Source of the DNA: Symbiodinium kawagutii
Taxonomy: Eukaryota; Sar; Dinophyceae; Suessiales; Symbiodiniaceae
NCBI GenBank assembly: GCA_009767595.1
Contig: VSDK01009522.1
Span: 228,647-292,646, forward strand
DNA: 64,000 nucleotides
Direction of reading: 5' to 3'
Shown here: positions 12,148-23,780 of the stretch, piece by piece
Layout: each line of letters starts with the position of its first letter
How positions within the stretch are numbered: the first letter of the stretch is position 1
Translations under genes and position numbers: made by a program
The notes under the pieces: model-generated
Database searches by the model: none
Told to the model about the DNA's origin: nothing
The model's input: only the letters and a program-made list of their open reading frames with translations

Positions 12148-12862
12148 CAATTGATTGATAATGATACCGTCCATGCAGGATAGATCGCACAGGCAGTCCA
12201 TCAACTCGCTTTTGGTGCCCGTATGTGCCGCCATGGTTGATGTTGTTTACCCAGTAGCCACAGGGATTCAGCAGCCTGCAATCATGAGAAAATTGATCAT
12301 GAGTTCGTACCAGCCGCTTGTCTTGCTCAACAGTGGCTAATAGTATCTCGGAATGGTTTGATAGTTTGTAAAACTAGGGTTGGATATTGATTGATCCAGT
12401 GACAATGTGGTTGATAACCCATGTGACTCATGGTGATGGTTAACGACTTGTCACAGTTGGTTAATAGCAATCATGGTGGTGGCTAATGCAAGGAGCGGTC
12501 TCATTAACAAGCTTATGATGGCAATAGAAATAGGTCGAATTCACGAACCGCTATTGACCATGGTTTATTTGTTTCACAATGTTTCCGACGGTTGGTTTGA
12601 TTGACTAATATGTTCAGAAGGATTTAAATTCACCAGCCACTGACCACAATAATATGTATATATAGTTTCTATATGTAAATGTGATCACCCATCAAAAGTA
12701 GCTTCTTTTGCAGTATGTGTTTCTGTATTTAAGCTACCACTCTGTAACTATAACTCACTAAAACCCGCTATTAAATTAAAGCTATATGAAGGTCACTATA
12801 TGATTATATGGCCATGTTAAGTGATTGAAGATCTACAACTCGCTACAACTCGCCCTTGTCAG

Positions 12863-12919
12863 CGAGGTCTACACGCCTACTTTGTCAGGGCTGGTCAGCC
12901 GGCCCATCCCATTATCTAT
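12863..12919 (+). CDS. Acyl-CoA thioesterase II exon: 'LHAYFVRAG' motif
   Basis: A 57-nt exon (phase 0 to phase 0) bounded by ttgtcag| and |GTCGGG. It encodes RGLHAYFVRAGQPAHPIIY, the conserved 'LHxYFxRxGxPxxPIxY' block of TesB/ACOT8 thioesterases, in the first hot-dog fold. The join to the next exon gives PIIY followed by DVRRIRDG, which matches the family's unbroken 'IYxVxRxRDG' sequence with phase kept. This is direct evidence for splicing across 12.92-13.44 kb. Confidence 0.85.
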
Positions 12920-13444
12920 GTCGGGGGCGCCCGGGGCGCCGGCCCGGGCACGGGGACAGTTTTCTGTACAGCCATCAAGGCTGAGCCCAGTGGCTAATTT
13001 GGGTTGATGGGCATGGTTCATCACGATTGTTAAGGTTGATGTAATGGTTAATAATGGTTCATTGGTATGGATAATGATGATTCTTGAGGTTAATATGGTT
13101 GACTAATAGAGAGTATAAAGGTCTAACAATAGGGAATATAATTGTTAATAGTGGATAATCAAGGCTATTTGCCTCAAAAAACTGCAGGTTCGCAGTTTGG
13201 ATTCCCTTTTGGTTGGGGGATTCATGGATTTCAGAACTGTACGTGCGATCGTTGGTTTGATGAATTGGAAGCAACTGCAACTCAATGGCGTGTCACACCG
13301 AACGCCGTTCAGAACGGTTCCTGACACCAAAGGCGGCTCCAACACTTCAAAGCCTCACCAATGCCTCATTGAAAACGGCCCAGCCGGCGCACGCATCACT
13401 GATGGGTCACCTGGTGGTTAGGCCGACCTAACCAGCTCCATCAG

Positions 13445-13508
13445 GACGTGCGACGCATTCGGGATGGCAACAGCTTTGCAACCCGCTCCGTGGCCGCCAA
13501 GCAGGAAG
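13445..13508 (+). CDS. Acyl-CoA thioesterase II exon: 'RDGxSFxTR' motif
   Basis: A 64-nt exon, acceptor catcag|GAC, donor GGAAG|GTCAGT. It encodes DVRRIRDGNSFATRSVAAKQE plus one base of the next codon. The RDGxSFxTRxVxAxQ signature is the most diagnostic block of the TesB/ACOT8 family. It starts in phase 0 and ends in phase 1, and the candidate next exon at 14,460 begins with the two bases needed. Confidence 0.88.
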
Positions 13509-14459
13509 GTCAGTGGACGCTGGGCACCTTTGGAGGTCCGTGGGTCCCTGGGTTTCACCGCAAAAATAGGGCTGCAAATGGTGGCACCGCTATGGGAATC
13601 CATGGGATTCACTCAAGTGTTTAGCCATGAGATTTGTGTAATTAATATCAAACATGTGGTGTCTTTTAGTATGACCACGGTCAATTATTCAGTGCAATTT
13701 CACATCATGTCAAAATCATGATTCTTGTACCCTGTAGAAGACCTTTCGATTGGAAGGTTATTCAGAGCATTTCTTCTTTGAGTATCTTTGAGTATCATGA
13801 CATGATATGATGAGTCCACATTTGTTCGTACACGTGTTTGAAGGAGCCGCAAGCTGTGCCGTCGACACCTGCCATGGTAGTGATGGTTGTGACAGAGTAC
13901 GGAGAAACAGCCCCGCCGGGAGCCACACTGGACAAACAGCTAAGGTGGAAAAGTAGAAAATCAGAACTTGTTGCTCTCACTCCGCAGCATTTGCTGCTGC
14001 TCAACCATTGTTCATCTGTCCCAACGCGACAACCCTTTGGGAGCGCAGCCTTTGCCACCATGGCCCCATTGAGACTCAAGTCTGTTGCTTTGCCAATGGC
14101 TCTTTTGGCCCTGGCTTTTGTCATGATTTTGCCGCATCTCGGCTTGTGCTGGCAGCAGTAGTCGCTATCATTGCCAATGGTCCCAGACTGTGTTAGCGAT
14201 GCAAATGGAGTACGGATTGATATAGAAGATTATGGAAGTATGCCCTGTGATTGGAACTGTTCAATGCCGGGGACTTGTTCAGTGTAATTACTGGGTCATT
14301 CCAGATGATCAAGCCTCCCATCACGAATATCTTACCCTTGATGCCCCGGATTTTCTAGTCATGTACATGATGGAGAACCACCATTTTGGATGGTGTTTCC
14401 CTTTAATAATGTAGGGGGCCCACTGGTGGCTGTCCACATCTATACTAGTTTAGCTTTAG

Positions 14460-14597
14460 CCCTGAGTCGATCTTGTAACAATGTTGCAATCGCCAGTGTC
14501 GCTTTCATGCCAACCAACCGCAGCCCAGCTCACCCCAAAAAAACAAGAAGAATTCAACCCATTGCCTCCCCTTCCAGATCAATCCCCAACTGAGTTG
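14460..14597 (+). CDS. Probable acyl-CoA thioesterase II exon: end of first hot-dog domain
   Basis: Segment from gctttag| to |GTGGCA. It continues the phase left by the exon ending at 13,508. The first frame reads NNVAIASVAFM, which fits the 'xxIFxxxxSF' strand that follows the RDG block. After the run of seven A at about 14,530, the next frame reads QEEFNPLPPLPDQSPTEL, which fits the family's proline-rich 'MPxVPxPExL' loop. Removing one A from the run makes a single frame. The match is weaker than for the preceding exons, and the acceptor is AG|C rather than AG|G. Confidence 0.5.
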
Positions 14598-15337
14598 GTG
14601 GCATCAAATTCAATCTGTGCCGTTCACCAAGCCAACGTGAAAGCTGTGATTGATGTGAAAGTCAGTGATCCATGTTTTGGAATATAACTACTATTGTAGA
14701 TCGCCAACTAGATCAAGTATGTCATTTGCGAAGTTTCCCCTTGACACATCTCACCAGTTAAACGAAGCCTTTGAGAATCCTGTTGAATTGCGGCAAGGTG
14801 ATGAAATTTGAGATATAACCAACACCGAGTTTGGCTACCGGCTTGATTCAACCAGCAATAGCTAATGATTTACATTTAAGTTCAATCACCCAACAATAGC
14901 ATCCATAGTTTCAAACAAATAATGATTTGATCTTTCGTTTGAAATATGGATGCGATTGTTGGGGAGGTCTCGCATTATCGCGTTTGGATGCCGAGAATGC
15001 CCCAACCATGATTTGCTGTGTACCGTATTGCCTGGTGCTTTTCGCGGGTTAGCAGGGAGGTGAGACGCTTGTCCGTTTCTCAATGTGCCAGGTTGTGCCA
15101 TTATTTTTCGCATGTTCTTTGATTGGAGTTGTTCAACGACATTTGGGGATGATGATTCCCATTGACTAGTTGTGGGGTGGGGCCACTAGCCACCAAGCAG
15201 TTTTATGTGTTGTGAAAATTAGTAAGCACGTGCTTGCAAGTGACCATCCCCACATTTTTGCATCCAATGTTTGATGTGGGTCAAACCGACGAACTAGCGC
15301 GCGTTGAACCAAAGCTTCTGTTCATTATTCCTTTGGA

Positions 15338-15363
15338 TCATGATCATCATCATCATCATCATG

Positions 15364-15403
<40 letters not shown>

Positions 15404-15447
15404 GCAGCATCATCATCATAATCATCATCATCATGATCGTCATCGTT

Positions 15448-15526
<79 letters not shown>

Positions 15527-15541
15527 CCATCATGATCATCA
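15338..15541. repeat. (CAT)n microsatellite
   Basis: About 200 bp of nearly pure (atc/cat)n. All frames stay open on both strands (poly-H, poly-I, poly-M, poly-D) and none is taken as a gene. Confidence 0.97.
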
Positions 15542-15737
15542 GTGTTACCCATAGCCTTACCTCTCGTGATTTGTTACAACCCCTTTCTTATTTCATTTTA
15601 TCAACGGAAGTTTTGGCGAGAAACTCCGAGTCACGGTCCAATAGCATGCGTCAAACCACGTGTGAGTGTCCAGCCAAGTGTAAGCGTCCCAAACCGAGTG
15701 TAAGTGTGAAGCCAAGTGAAAGTATCAAACCAAGCGC

Positions 15738-16290
15738 GACTTTACGCAGCAGGTCTGGTGCTTTGAGCACATGAAGCTTTTGTTGACTTGTTTTGCACAA
15801 TGTACCCTGTGGAGAAGTCGCAGAGAAAAGAGATTCTGTGGCCCTATGCGGAGATCGTATGTGCTGCGTCGCCTTTTGCGTGGGGAAAAGTTGGGAGATG
15901 GGAAACTTGTCCTTGGCTGTTTGGTGGCTCTGCCGATGGCGTTCAGTAACATTGCGGCCGTGGTTTCAAGGCGTTCCTGGGTGAGCTCACACGTCTGGGG
16001 GATGTTCACACATTGTGTGGTCGGCGTGGCGCGGCTTGAGGACATGTGGTGCGCATGCCTTCCCCACTGCCAATGGCATATCCGGTGACCGTCAGATAAA
16101 CTGTAACTGCAAATCTGCATGGCAGGCCTGGTGCTCGGAGCACATGAACATGAAGGTTTCATTAACTTGCTTTCCGCAATGTAGCTAGTGTGCAGAATGA
16201 TTTTTTAAGAGTGGTGCAATGGTCGCTGTGTGGCCAGGGTGGTACTTTGAGTGCATGAAGCTTTGGTTCAATTGCTTTTTGCAATGCACA
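15738..16290. repeat. Diverged 75-bp unit, three copies
   Basis: A block reading ggtctggtgctttgagcaca, tgaagctttt, gttgacttgttttgcacaat occurs at 15,738-15,805. Diverged copies lie at 16,118-16,185 and 16,228-16,290, sharing 'gagcacatgaa', 'ttgctttttgcaatg'. About 310 bp of unrelated sequence separates the first two. Confidence 0.6.
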
Positions 16291-16329
16291 TGTTTACTCA
16301 GTTGTTCCAGGACGTTGCAATTGTGATTT

Positions 16330-16592
16330 TTTGTGGTTCAGAAAAGTCATGTAGCACAGAGAGGAGTGGCACGCAGGAGTCATGTAGGTAAGACAAGAGT
16401 ACCTCAAAGCCATGTACTTTAGATAAGAGTAGTTGGAGTAGTTCAGAAAAGTCACGTAGTTCATAGAAGAGTTGCTGAGAACAGTCATATAGCTCAGAGA
16501 GGAGTAGTTCAGAAGAGCCAAGTAGCTCAGAGAAAAGTAGCTCAGAAGAGTGTCATGTAACTTAGAGAATGGTAGCTCAGAAGAGTCATGCA
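16330..16592. repeat. 'gtagctcagaagagtcat' minisatellite
   Basis: Irregular tandem array built on gtagctcagaagagtcat and agagaggagtagttcag. It leaves an open minus-strand frame of low complexity that is not called as a gene. Confidence 0.75.
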
Positions 16593-17125
16593 CCGCAGTT
16601 GCATAGATGCAACCAGCAATACCAGGACCGCACAAACATCCGCACCAGCAACACCAACACAACACAAACATCACTGTACAGACGCAGTTCAAACAAAATG
16701 CCACCGTGATTCACATGAAAGCAGGTGAGAAACAGGTCACCCAAAACTGCTATTCGTCCCCACATTCCTATAGACGAAAAATGCACCCGCCTCTTAAAGG
16801 CTCACATGTCCCTTATTGGAATTTGCGTGGCCGCCTTGTACAGGCCCTACTTGTCATATACGTTGTTGTTTCCAGCATGAACATCACGATTACCCCTCGT
16901 GCAAATTGGCTTCCTAGTTTTTTTTTTGGCTTACCTAGTATATTGGTTGCCAATCCGCCCAATGAACTCATGAATAGGAACCCAACAGCCAATAGTTTGT
17001 TGCTATAACCAGCCCCTGGTGGTCATTGCTGTCCCTGTTGGTATAACCTTACCCCCGTTGGCCCGCTGCTTGCTGCTGTCAGCGCTGGCACCAGCGATGT
17101 CGGCCTCCAAGGTCAGCCTTTTCAG

Positions 17126-17256
17126 TGGCCCCTGTGGCCACGCGCTCGACGACGCTGCTTAATTTGGCGCGGCCACTCCTGGCCGCGGGGATTGTGACCG
17201 GCACCGCGGCGCTGTTGGGCTCCGGCAAAGCGATGGATGTGGACGCTGGGCATCAA
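17126..17256 (+). CDS. Probable exon of an unidentified membrane protein
   Basis: A 131-nt segment with acceptor ccttttcag|TG and donor CATCAA|GTGCTG. The frame reads APVATRSTTLLNLARP, then LLAAGIVTGTAALLGSG, then KAMDVDAGHQ: one hydrophobic helix with GC-rich, protein-like codon use unlike its AT-rich surroundings. No family is recognised. The segment just upstream (17,050-17,110) is also GC-rich and open and may hold a further exon. Confidence 0.4.
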
Positions 17257-17259
17257 GTG

Positions 17260-17400
17260 CTGGCTGATGGTTGGTGAGATGATGGTTAGTTGATGGTGAA
17301 ATCGATGGGTAGTTGATGGCTTGATGGCTTGGTTGATGGCTTGGTTGGTGGTTAGTTGGTGGTAAAATGCAGCTTAGTTGATTGTTAGTTGATTTTCTTG
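17260..17400. repeat. 'ttgatggcttggttggtgg' minisatellite
   Basis: Loose tandem of gatggttagttgatgg and ggcttggttgatgg words. Low complexity. Confidence 0.7.
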
Positions 17401-19808
17401 CCGCAGCCAACATCTATAAAGCCAAAAGAATAGGAAGAAAGCTCATGTGTTCGAAACCCAGTCTGGGAGCAAAAACATGCAAAAACCACATGGGTAGATG
17501 ACTTGGCTCCCTGGCATTCCCTCGCATGGCTTTCCTATGCAACCTTCAAAATGTCGATGATTTCCAGCTAGTAGCTGCTAAGGGACGTTTTGCGTGACAC
17601 ATTGCAGATGGTCGGGGACCCCCATTTGGTGAATAATGGCTGGCCAACATGGTTTTTGAATGATGCTGTAACGCATGCTCACATGATTAAATCCTTGTTT
17701 TATGTCCTCATCAAATCATTAATTAAGCTTAAGCATTACTTTATCATTAATTCATTTGTTAGTTTCCGGTACTGGAAAAATCAGTAATTGACCTGTTGAA
17801 CATTAAGGATCCATTAACCATGACTGAGTCATCAATTCAACAATTTGATCAATTATGAATCATTAACTCATCACTGATACATCATTAGTTCATCATTTCA
17901 ATTTTTATTCACCATTAATTCACCATGAATTCAGCATTATTGAATCTATTGATCATGAATCAATTAATGTTAACCCATGATTAAAAAGACCCGGTTGATT
18001 TACATTGACCACCAGTAACGCTGGGGTTTTTAATCCTGGATTTACATTAACTAATCACCAAGAATCATTTGCCTGGGTGGATTACAGCTATGAACTTAGC
18101 TTTTTAACTTTTTTGGGATATGATTGATTTACCGTATAACCACTAAAGCCGTTAGACTTTTAGCAAGGGATCTAACAGCCACCATACCATCCATCAACTC
18201 GTTGAGGCCAGCTTCGGGATCAACTTCAAGAAGGTCAGTGCAATGCGGCGCGGCAGCAGGTGATGCACCGTGTCACACCGTGCACCGTGCACCGCCGCCA
18301 TGCCATGGCAGGACCTCAACTCATTGGGAGATCACGCAAGGGGCTTGCCGAGTGGAATAGGATCAGAATCACTTGATGTTCAGATCCGCTTGCTTGTAAA
18401 CCATGAATTTATCAAGAAAGCGTCGCAGATTTACCATGAAACGAAGGGAATTTCTAAGTATGGATCTAGCCACTAACCACTGATTGGTAACCAGCTCATT
18501 AGGAAGAGCCAGTTCTTGTTGCAACGTAGACTGAGCATCACTGCCACCCTTCTTTCATTTTTTCTGCTACGGTTGTTTGGATGCCGTAGAAACCTCGCAG
18601 TAGCTGGATCAATGTAGAGTTGTGGCTATCGACGCTCCAAGGAATAATCATCCAATTGGTTCAGCGCAACCAATTCAATGTGTGAAACTGATGTGACCTG
18701 GGGTTGTTTCATTTTCCTCAGGATGTTCTCCAAACAAGCATATGTTGGATATCCATGCATATAATGGGTGCTGAGTGGTGAGCTGGCCAATTATAGTCGC
18801 TTGCCATTGAATATTGCATATTGAATTGTGTTTTCCCCCCTTGATTCACACACATGTTGAGCAGAAAGGCAATGTTTGGATTGGATTGTGGTTTAAGCCC
18901 CGTTCATCCTTTGTCCACCATTGGACCATTTACATTGAATGGAAGCGTGGTTGAGATAGCCAGCACATTATTAGTAAGCAGTTTCTTCGACCACATCCGC
19001 TTGACCCAATTTTGACAGGCTTAGCTCCACATTATGGTGCCGACCTTTTTGACTAGCCAGTATTTTCGTCGAAATCTGTATATGTCTATCCTTCTTTCTA
19101 TTTTCGGGTTTTAATCCTCTAGGAACAGTCACAATCACCCTGAAATCAACTAGCTGGCTTATGCTCGTTTAATTGCCTTATGCTCATATAATTTTCAAAC
19201 GCATGCAGAGCTGGGTCCGCATTCCGGACGTGTCTGACAAAACCAGTTGATGTGGAGCCCATCTCTAACACGGTCGTCCCTCTATTACCAAGAATGCTTG
19301 GAGTGTTTGGCAGCGCCTTGATGACATCGACGTGATGTTGATGTTCAGATTTGTTTGCACGCTGAGGCATATCTATTCAGTCATTTGAACCAGCAGATGT
19401 GTAAAATGAGTTTTCGGTGATATTCTACTTTAGCGTGCTTTCGTTTGAGTGGGCCACTACTCGCCCTCAGCCCAGCTGAACCTTCGGGATGGCTATGGAA
19501 AACAAGTACATAGTAAAAATGATGTGCATTTGGCATCATGAATCAAACATGTAAAGAGGATCAACAAAAAACCACTCAAGTGAAACAAGTGAACTCTGTT
19601 GAGACGTAACTCTCAATGCTTTGGGAGGAAAAAAAGCACCCTTTGGGTGGCAAAACCCTCCAGAGAGCATGGTGGGCAGCCAGCCCTTGTTTCAGGGGCA
19701 AAAAAAGGGCCGGCAACGATCCAAAGCAAGTATGGCATCATACCATTTATACATGCTATGGGTGATATTTACTGTATCTGCTTTCAAATCTTCACCCACG
19801 TCGTTCAG
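17400..19808. other. Non-coding, AT-rich stretch
   Basis: The 17.68-18.1 kb part is rich in 'attaattcatc' words. A 27-nt AG|G...GT segment (18,207-18,233, ASFGINFKK) was seen but is too short to support. Confidence 0.4.
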
Positions 19809-19923
19809 GTCCTCGGATGTGTTGGGGCTCAGGTTCTGCAACCTCTTCGCATTGTGGTTGGCCCTCGCTGCCTTTTTCGCACTGCACCAGCCAGTCCCTT
19901 GGGAGGGCGCCAATGAGGATGAG
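19809..19923 (+). CDS. Probable exon of an unidentified membrane protein
   Basis: A 115-nt segment with a good acceptor (cgttcag|GTC) and a strong donor (GATGAG|GTAAAG). The frame reads SSDVLGLRFCNLFALWLALA, then AFFALHQPVPWEGANEDE: one membrane helix followed by an acidic tail. GC content and codon use are gene-like. The family is unknown; it may share a gene with the segments at 17.1 or 22.1 kb. Confidence 0.45.
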
Positions 19924-21395
19924 GTAAAGGTACCAAGGGGACAATGGAACTGACAGCTTTTAGGTAGAGAACCAGCCGCGTGAGCGCTTGTAGTGATGGT
20001 TTTCATATTCCAGAAAAAGCATTTGGTTTTACCCACGTCCAGAAGAATCGTATTGCTATAGTTCGGACGTGTCTTCCGCCCCCGCCAAAAAGGGAAGCAG
20101 ACGTGAGTTTGATTGAACACATCCTAAGCTGGAATGATCATAATTAATTATCATAGATTGAAACGGAATAGATTGATAAAGTGCTGCTACTCAATAGCCT
20201 CACGAACGGCATAGATTGATACCACCAACAGCTGCTTCAAATGTGGTCTCTTGATCTCTTGTTGGCTCCCCAACACGCATGTCTCGGGTAAGGCTCGGTG
20301 GTTGAATGTGGGACGAAAGGATGCTGAGTTTTTTAATGAGAGATGAAAGGGTTGCTGTACTGTTAGTTAATGGTGGTGGATGGATGCCCAATGATGGTGG
20401 TTGGCAACCATCTTAGATGATGGTGAATGGGAGGTCTACTATCAATCTGCTTTAAGAAGCCGCCTCAACTTTGACTATAGCCGACTACAGACGTGATACA
20501 TCTCCAAGTACCAGTATTGGTGATTCTTGAATATGGACCTCCACCACCCCTGTTTGCGTAGTGCATCATTTAGCGTACCCACCCTGCATCAAAATTGGAA
20601 CGTCATGAACTTCGGGAGCCATGAGCAATATGGTTAAGAGTGGATCATAGCGGTGGCTGGAAATGCTAAATCTTGATGATTGATGTGGTGAATGATTTAG
20701 CCGGTTGCATAATTGCAGGTGAAAGTGTGAAGACACAGATTGAAAGATCCAGACTGAAACATGTTGTGTAGATAAAGGTGGCCACAGCCTTGAAACCATG
20801 CCATTCTGATGGGGAAGTGTTCCCCACCAATGAACTATCATCAACCCATCAGAGCTAGTAGTGATTGACCATTACTAAACATGATATTAACCCATCATGA
20901 ACGATTATCAACCACCAATTAACCCCCTATCATCCACTAACCAACCATCATTTGCGTGCTGTTTGGCTCAAAGAACCCGGTGGCTGATTGCATCACCGCT
21001 ACCCTTTGCTGCTTTGATCCAACACAGTGATGGAAAATCACCATTCACTAATGCGCAAAGAGCAAATCATCACATTCAATGATTTAGTAGATATCTATTG
21101 GCTGAAAAAAATATCAAAGCATTTCTTGCAAATTCCTCCGGTTGGATGGGACAACAACTCCAACAATTTCATAGGGAAAACAATGGTTAATGACAGGGGA
21201 ACCAGGGGTACAGGGTTTTGACCCACAGCCATATGGGTATGTGCCAAAATAGGATAGTCAAGAACCCACCCAAAAAAAGGATCAATTTACTTGGAACCAC
21301 TTTGTTTTGGAGGTGCCACTACCTTGGCACAGACCCATATAGTCTGCGTTGTGGGACTCTTCGTAGAGTCACATGTGACTCTGCATGGTTTCCTG
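19924..21395. other. Non-coding stretch
   Basis: Nothing recognised apart from the partial MITE family 4 copy at about 21.15-21.23 kb. Confidence 0.4.
21145..21226 (+). mobile_element. MITE family 4, copy 2 (left end lost)
   Basis: Shares 'caacaatttcatagggaaaa', 'gacaggggaaccaggggtac' and 'agggttttgaccca' with the copy at 1.4 kb over about 80 bp. The left terminus is not recognisable. Confidence 0.6.
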
Positions 21396-21506
21396 CTATG
21401 GCATGGCCCGACTATGTCGTTGTGAGTGGCGCCGGTGCTCGAGACATCAATGGCGTTTTCACCATCGAGGAGGGCGTCTCCTACGAAGGCTGCCCGGTCT
21501 ATGGCA
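21396..21506 (+). CDS. Probable exon with an 'NGVF' domain
   Basis: The frame reads PDYVVVSGAGARDINGVFT, then EGCPVYG. The pattern V.G.G...(V/I)NGV(Y/F) followed by a P.Y/F strand matches the middle domain of the TPR-CS protein at 25.1 kb (VKGSSLREVNGVYEPSR). The segment ends at a possible donor (GGCA|GTTTGA). The left border is not resolved. Domains with this motif are, to my knowledge, common in algal proteins, without an established function that I can name. Confidence 0.45.
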
Positions 21507-21734
21507 GTTTGAGCGGCTTCAGCCTGTCAGTGTGCCAGTGCCCCGATGAGTCAGGACACCGTATTACCTGGGGCTTGGGGTTCCCATGACTTTGGTTTGC
21601 TTGGAAGATGGACCTCAGAATGGGTGCTGATGCTACGGTGAAAGGATTGAACAAACACAAGTGCAAAATAGGGTTTGCTGAGCCCGTGTGTTTGCCGAAA
21701 AAGATGTGCAAACATGGATGTTCTGATTCTGTGT

Positions 21735-21736
<2 letters not shown>

Positions 21737-21790
<54 letters not shown>

Positions 21791-21828
21791 CATCCTCATC
21801 ATCATCCTCATCCTCATCCTCATCCTCC

Positions 21829-21859
<31 letters not shown>

Positions 21860-21873
21860 CCTCCTCCGCCTCC

Positions 21874-21910
<37 letters not shown>

Positions 21911-21952
21911 CATCCTCATCCTCATCATCCTCATCATCATTCCCATCCTCAG
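21737..21952. repeat. (CAT)n/(CTC)n microsatellite ending in an AG
   Basis: About 215 bp of cat/cct triplets. Its right end 'cccatcctcag' makes a pyrimidine-rich tract ending in AG directly before a GC-rich open segment, so it may act as the 3' end of an intron. Confidence 0.95.
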
Positions 21953-22040
21953 TCTCATTGTCGTCGTCATCCTCATCGCCGTCAGTACCGGCCACAAGCG
22001 CTGCAACAACTGGTTGGTCAAGAGCGGCCCTGTGGCCCTG
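21953..22040 (+). CDS. Possible exon, hydrophobic
   Basis: Immediately right of the microsatellite. The frame reads LIVVVILIAVSTGHKRCNNW, then LVKSGPVAL, then TGA. It has a hydrophobic helix and gene-like composition. How it would join to the next segment (starting 16 bp after this one) is not resolved. Confidence 0.3.
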
Positions 22041-22055
22041 TGAGGAAACCTGCAG

Positions 22056-22318
22056 TGGGGCTGGATCATTGGTCAGGGCGGCACCGCGGCCTATGGATCA
22101 ATGACTTCGCAAAAGGAGGCGCGGTTCTGGTTTCAACTGCCTTTGCTAGCCAAGCTGGGGCCACAAATCCAAGACTTCAGGGGGGACCAAGCGATGTTTG
22201 GGGTGATAAAATTTTGGGTCACGGCCAAGTACATTTACTTTTTGGACACTCTTTGGTACATCCTGGCGTTTATCAAGAAAGGAGGAAGATTGATTCTTGC
22301 GGGCTACCATTGGCAATC
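22056..22318 (+). CDS. Probable exon of an unidentified membrane-type protein
   Basis: A 263-nt segment with acceptor cctgcag|TGG and donor CAATCG|GTATGAG. It begins WGWIIGQGGTAAYGS, which recalls the GWVIGKDRVGFFRT strand of the NGVY domain in the 25-kb protein, so it may complete the domain begun at 21.4 kb. It then reads ARFWFQLPLLAKLG and WVTAKYIYFLDTLWYILAF, then KKGG. The latter faintly resembles the 'xDTxFxxLxKK' helix of ELO fatty-acid elongases, but no histidine box is visible. The function is left open. Confidence 0.45.
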
Positions 22319-22396
22319 GGTATGAGAATCAGGTGATCATCATCATTGTTTGCTCGGGAGACTTGAAAGCTTGCTGGTGGCAAAATCACTTTTTTG

Positions 22397-22401
22397 AAGA
22401 A

Positions 22402-22460
<59 letters not shown>
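22397..22460. repeat. (GAT)n microsatellite
   Basis: About 20 perfect gat triplets. Confidence 0.97.
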
Positions 22461-22464
<4 letters not shown>

Positions 22465-22586
22465 CAAACATGGTTATATAATTACTGGGTGTGATAATGG
22501 TTAGCTTTAGGGGCTAGTGAACAACAATATGGAGCTATAGGGGCTAGTCGGGCTAGTGAATAAAAATGCGGCATTCGGATGCATCT

Positions 22587-22687
22587 GGTGGTTTCTCAAA
22601 ATAGGTGTGCCCCCCAAATCATCACATATCAATCATTGTTCATTTGTAAACCAGACATTTTTTGGGGTCCTAATTTGAGAAACCACC
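22587..22687. mobile_element. MITE family 1, copy 4
   Basis: 101 bp. Left ggtggtttctcaaaataggt, right aatttgagaaaccacc. Core 'ttttttggggtccta'. Confidence 0.85.
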
Positions 22688-23431
22688 AAATAATGATGCC
22701 CCATGATGATGGCAAGCGTCATCACGCGCAGCAACATCTCGGCCCTGTGCCAGGTCATCCCTTCCAAGTCCTGGCAGTGCTTCCAGGGACAGCCGCCGGA
22801 ACCAACATTGAGGCGGGATGATCTAGGCTTTGGCAGTTGCGGTTTTCAAATGCTTTCATGGTGGTTAAAAATGGATTTTTCTTGTGGATCATTTGTTGAA
22901 TCAATTGTGGCCAAAAGTGCGTTAACACATGTGGTCAATTGTGGTCATGGTTGGCGAGTAGTCATTACATTTATTGCCATTTCGAGGATGATGTTTGCGT
23001 GCTGGCATGTCATGACACATGATGGCCAATGAGAATGTGGGGTACTATGCCAGCATAGCCAGCCGTCAAACACGAGTCAGCAAAGAAGAACAGCACGGAA
23101 GTAGCAAACATTTGGAATGGTCCAAAAAGTCCGGAAAGTCCTGATTCAGGACTTGTTTTCAGTGATCGATGTATTTGATTTGCTTCATTGCTTCAGCCAC
23201 TACAGGCTACACACCTCGGAATGAATTCCATCTCAGTTGGTGTTGCGTTTGGTTGTGCATTTTTTCGTGATCACAAGCACCTCCTTGCACCACCATCGTG
23301 CTGGTTGTGCTCGAGGCTCATCCATGGTGAGTCTACAGAGCTGGCGGCGGCATATTTGGAAGAAGCGAGGAGAAGATGTGAGGCAACTCGATGGAGATCT
23401 GTTTTTTTTGATTTGTTTTTTTTATAGATAT

Positions 23432-23532
23432 GGTGGTTTCTTAAAATTGGGGTACCCCCAAATCATCTAGTTACAAACCATTTATAGTAATAAACCAACC
23501 ATTTTTTGAGCTCCCTATTTTGAGAAAGCACC
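23432..23532. mobile_element. MITE family 1, copy 5
   Basis: Left ggtggtttcttaaaattggg, right ctattttgagaaagcacc, core 'tagtaataaaccaaccattt'. Flanked by 'gatat' and 'atatg', consistent with a TA target. Confidence 0.85.
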
Positions 23533-23685
23533 ATATGTGAAAATAGTTTTGTTTAGATATTTGATATGTGTTTTAGATGTGGTGTTTGAGATATGTAACA
23601 TATTGTCTTAAAGATATGTAAAAATACCAACCATGAGTACATACACCCGCCTTTGCCCTTGGATGCGGCAAGGATGGCGGAGAGA

Positions 23686-23780
23686 ATCACTGATCATATT
23701 TGATCATTCTTCAATGTTGGGTAAGTAATTGCCTTTATTCAGTAATCACTTTCTGATCATATTTGATCATTCTTCACTAA
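23686..23780. repeat. Short tandem duplication
   Basis: The phrase tgatcatatttgatcattct with following 'tca' occurs at about 23,692 and again at about 23,755, within a 62-bp repeat of modest identity. Confidence 0.6.

Larger units (their letters stand above)
9030..12862 (+). other. Putative intron 1 of the thioesterase gene
   Basis: Runs from the GTGACC donor to the ttgtcag acceptor. It holds the minisatellites listed separately, one MITE family 1 copy and one MITE family 2 copy. A possible 40-nt exon (9196-9235, donor GTAGGT) and GC-rich patches at 11.83 and 12.18 kb were seen but give no recognisable protein. Confidence 0.5.
14598..17125. other. Non-coding stretch with repeats
   Basis: Contains the (CAT)n tract, the diverged 75-bp tandem unit at 15.74-16.29 kb and the minisatellite at 16.33-16.59 kb, listed separately. 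No protein family was recognised in the open frames of either strand. Confidence 0.45.

Noticed and set aside
15300..15550. Long open frames on both strands (poly-H, poly-I, poly-M, poly-D)
   Set aside because: They are translations of a (CAT)n microsatellite; no unique sequence supports a protein.
15725..16162. 145-codon minus-strand frame
   Set aside because: It covers a diverged tandem unit and simple repeats. No family, no splice context, and all supported genes are on the other strand.
18207..18233. 27-nt AG|G...GT segment reading ASFGINFKK
   Set aside because: Too short and without a family match or a linked exon.
22101..22325. ELO fatty-acid elongase exon
   Set aside because: Only a loose 'LDTLWYILAFIKK' resemblance. 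The HxxHH histidine box is absent, so no function was assigned.
21608..22336. A 242-codon frame rich in histidine and proline
   Set aside because: Driven by the (CAT/CCT)n tract. The downstream part conflicts with the better bounded exon at 22,056-22,318.
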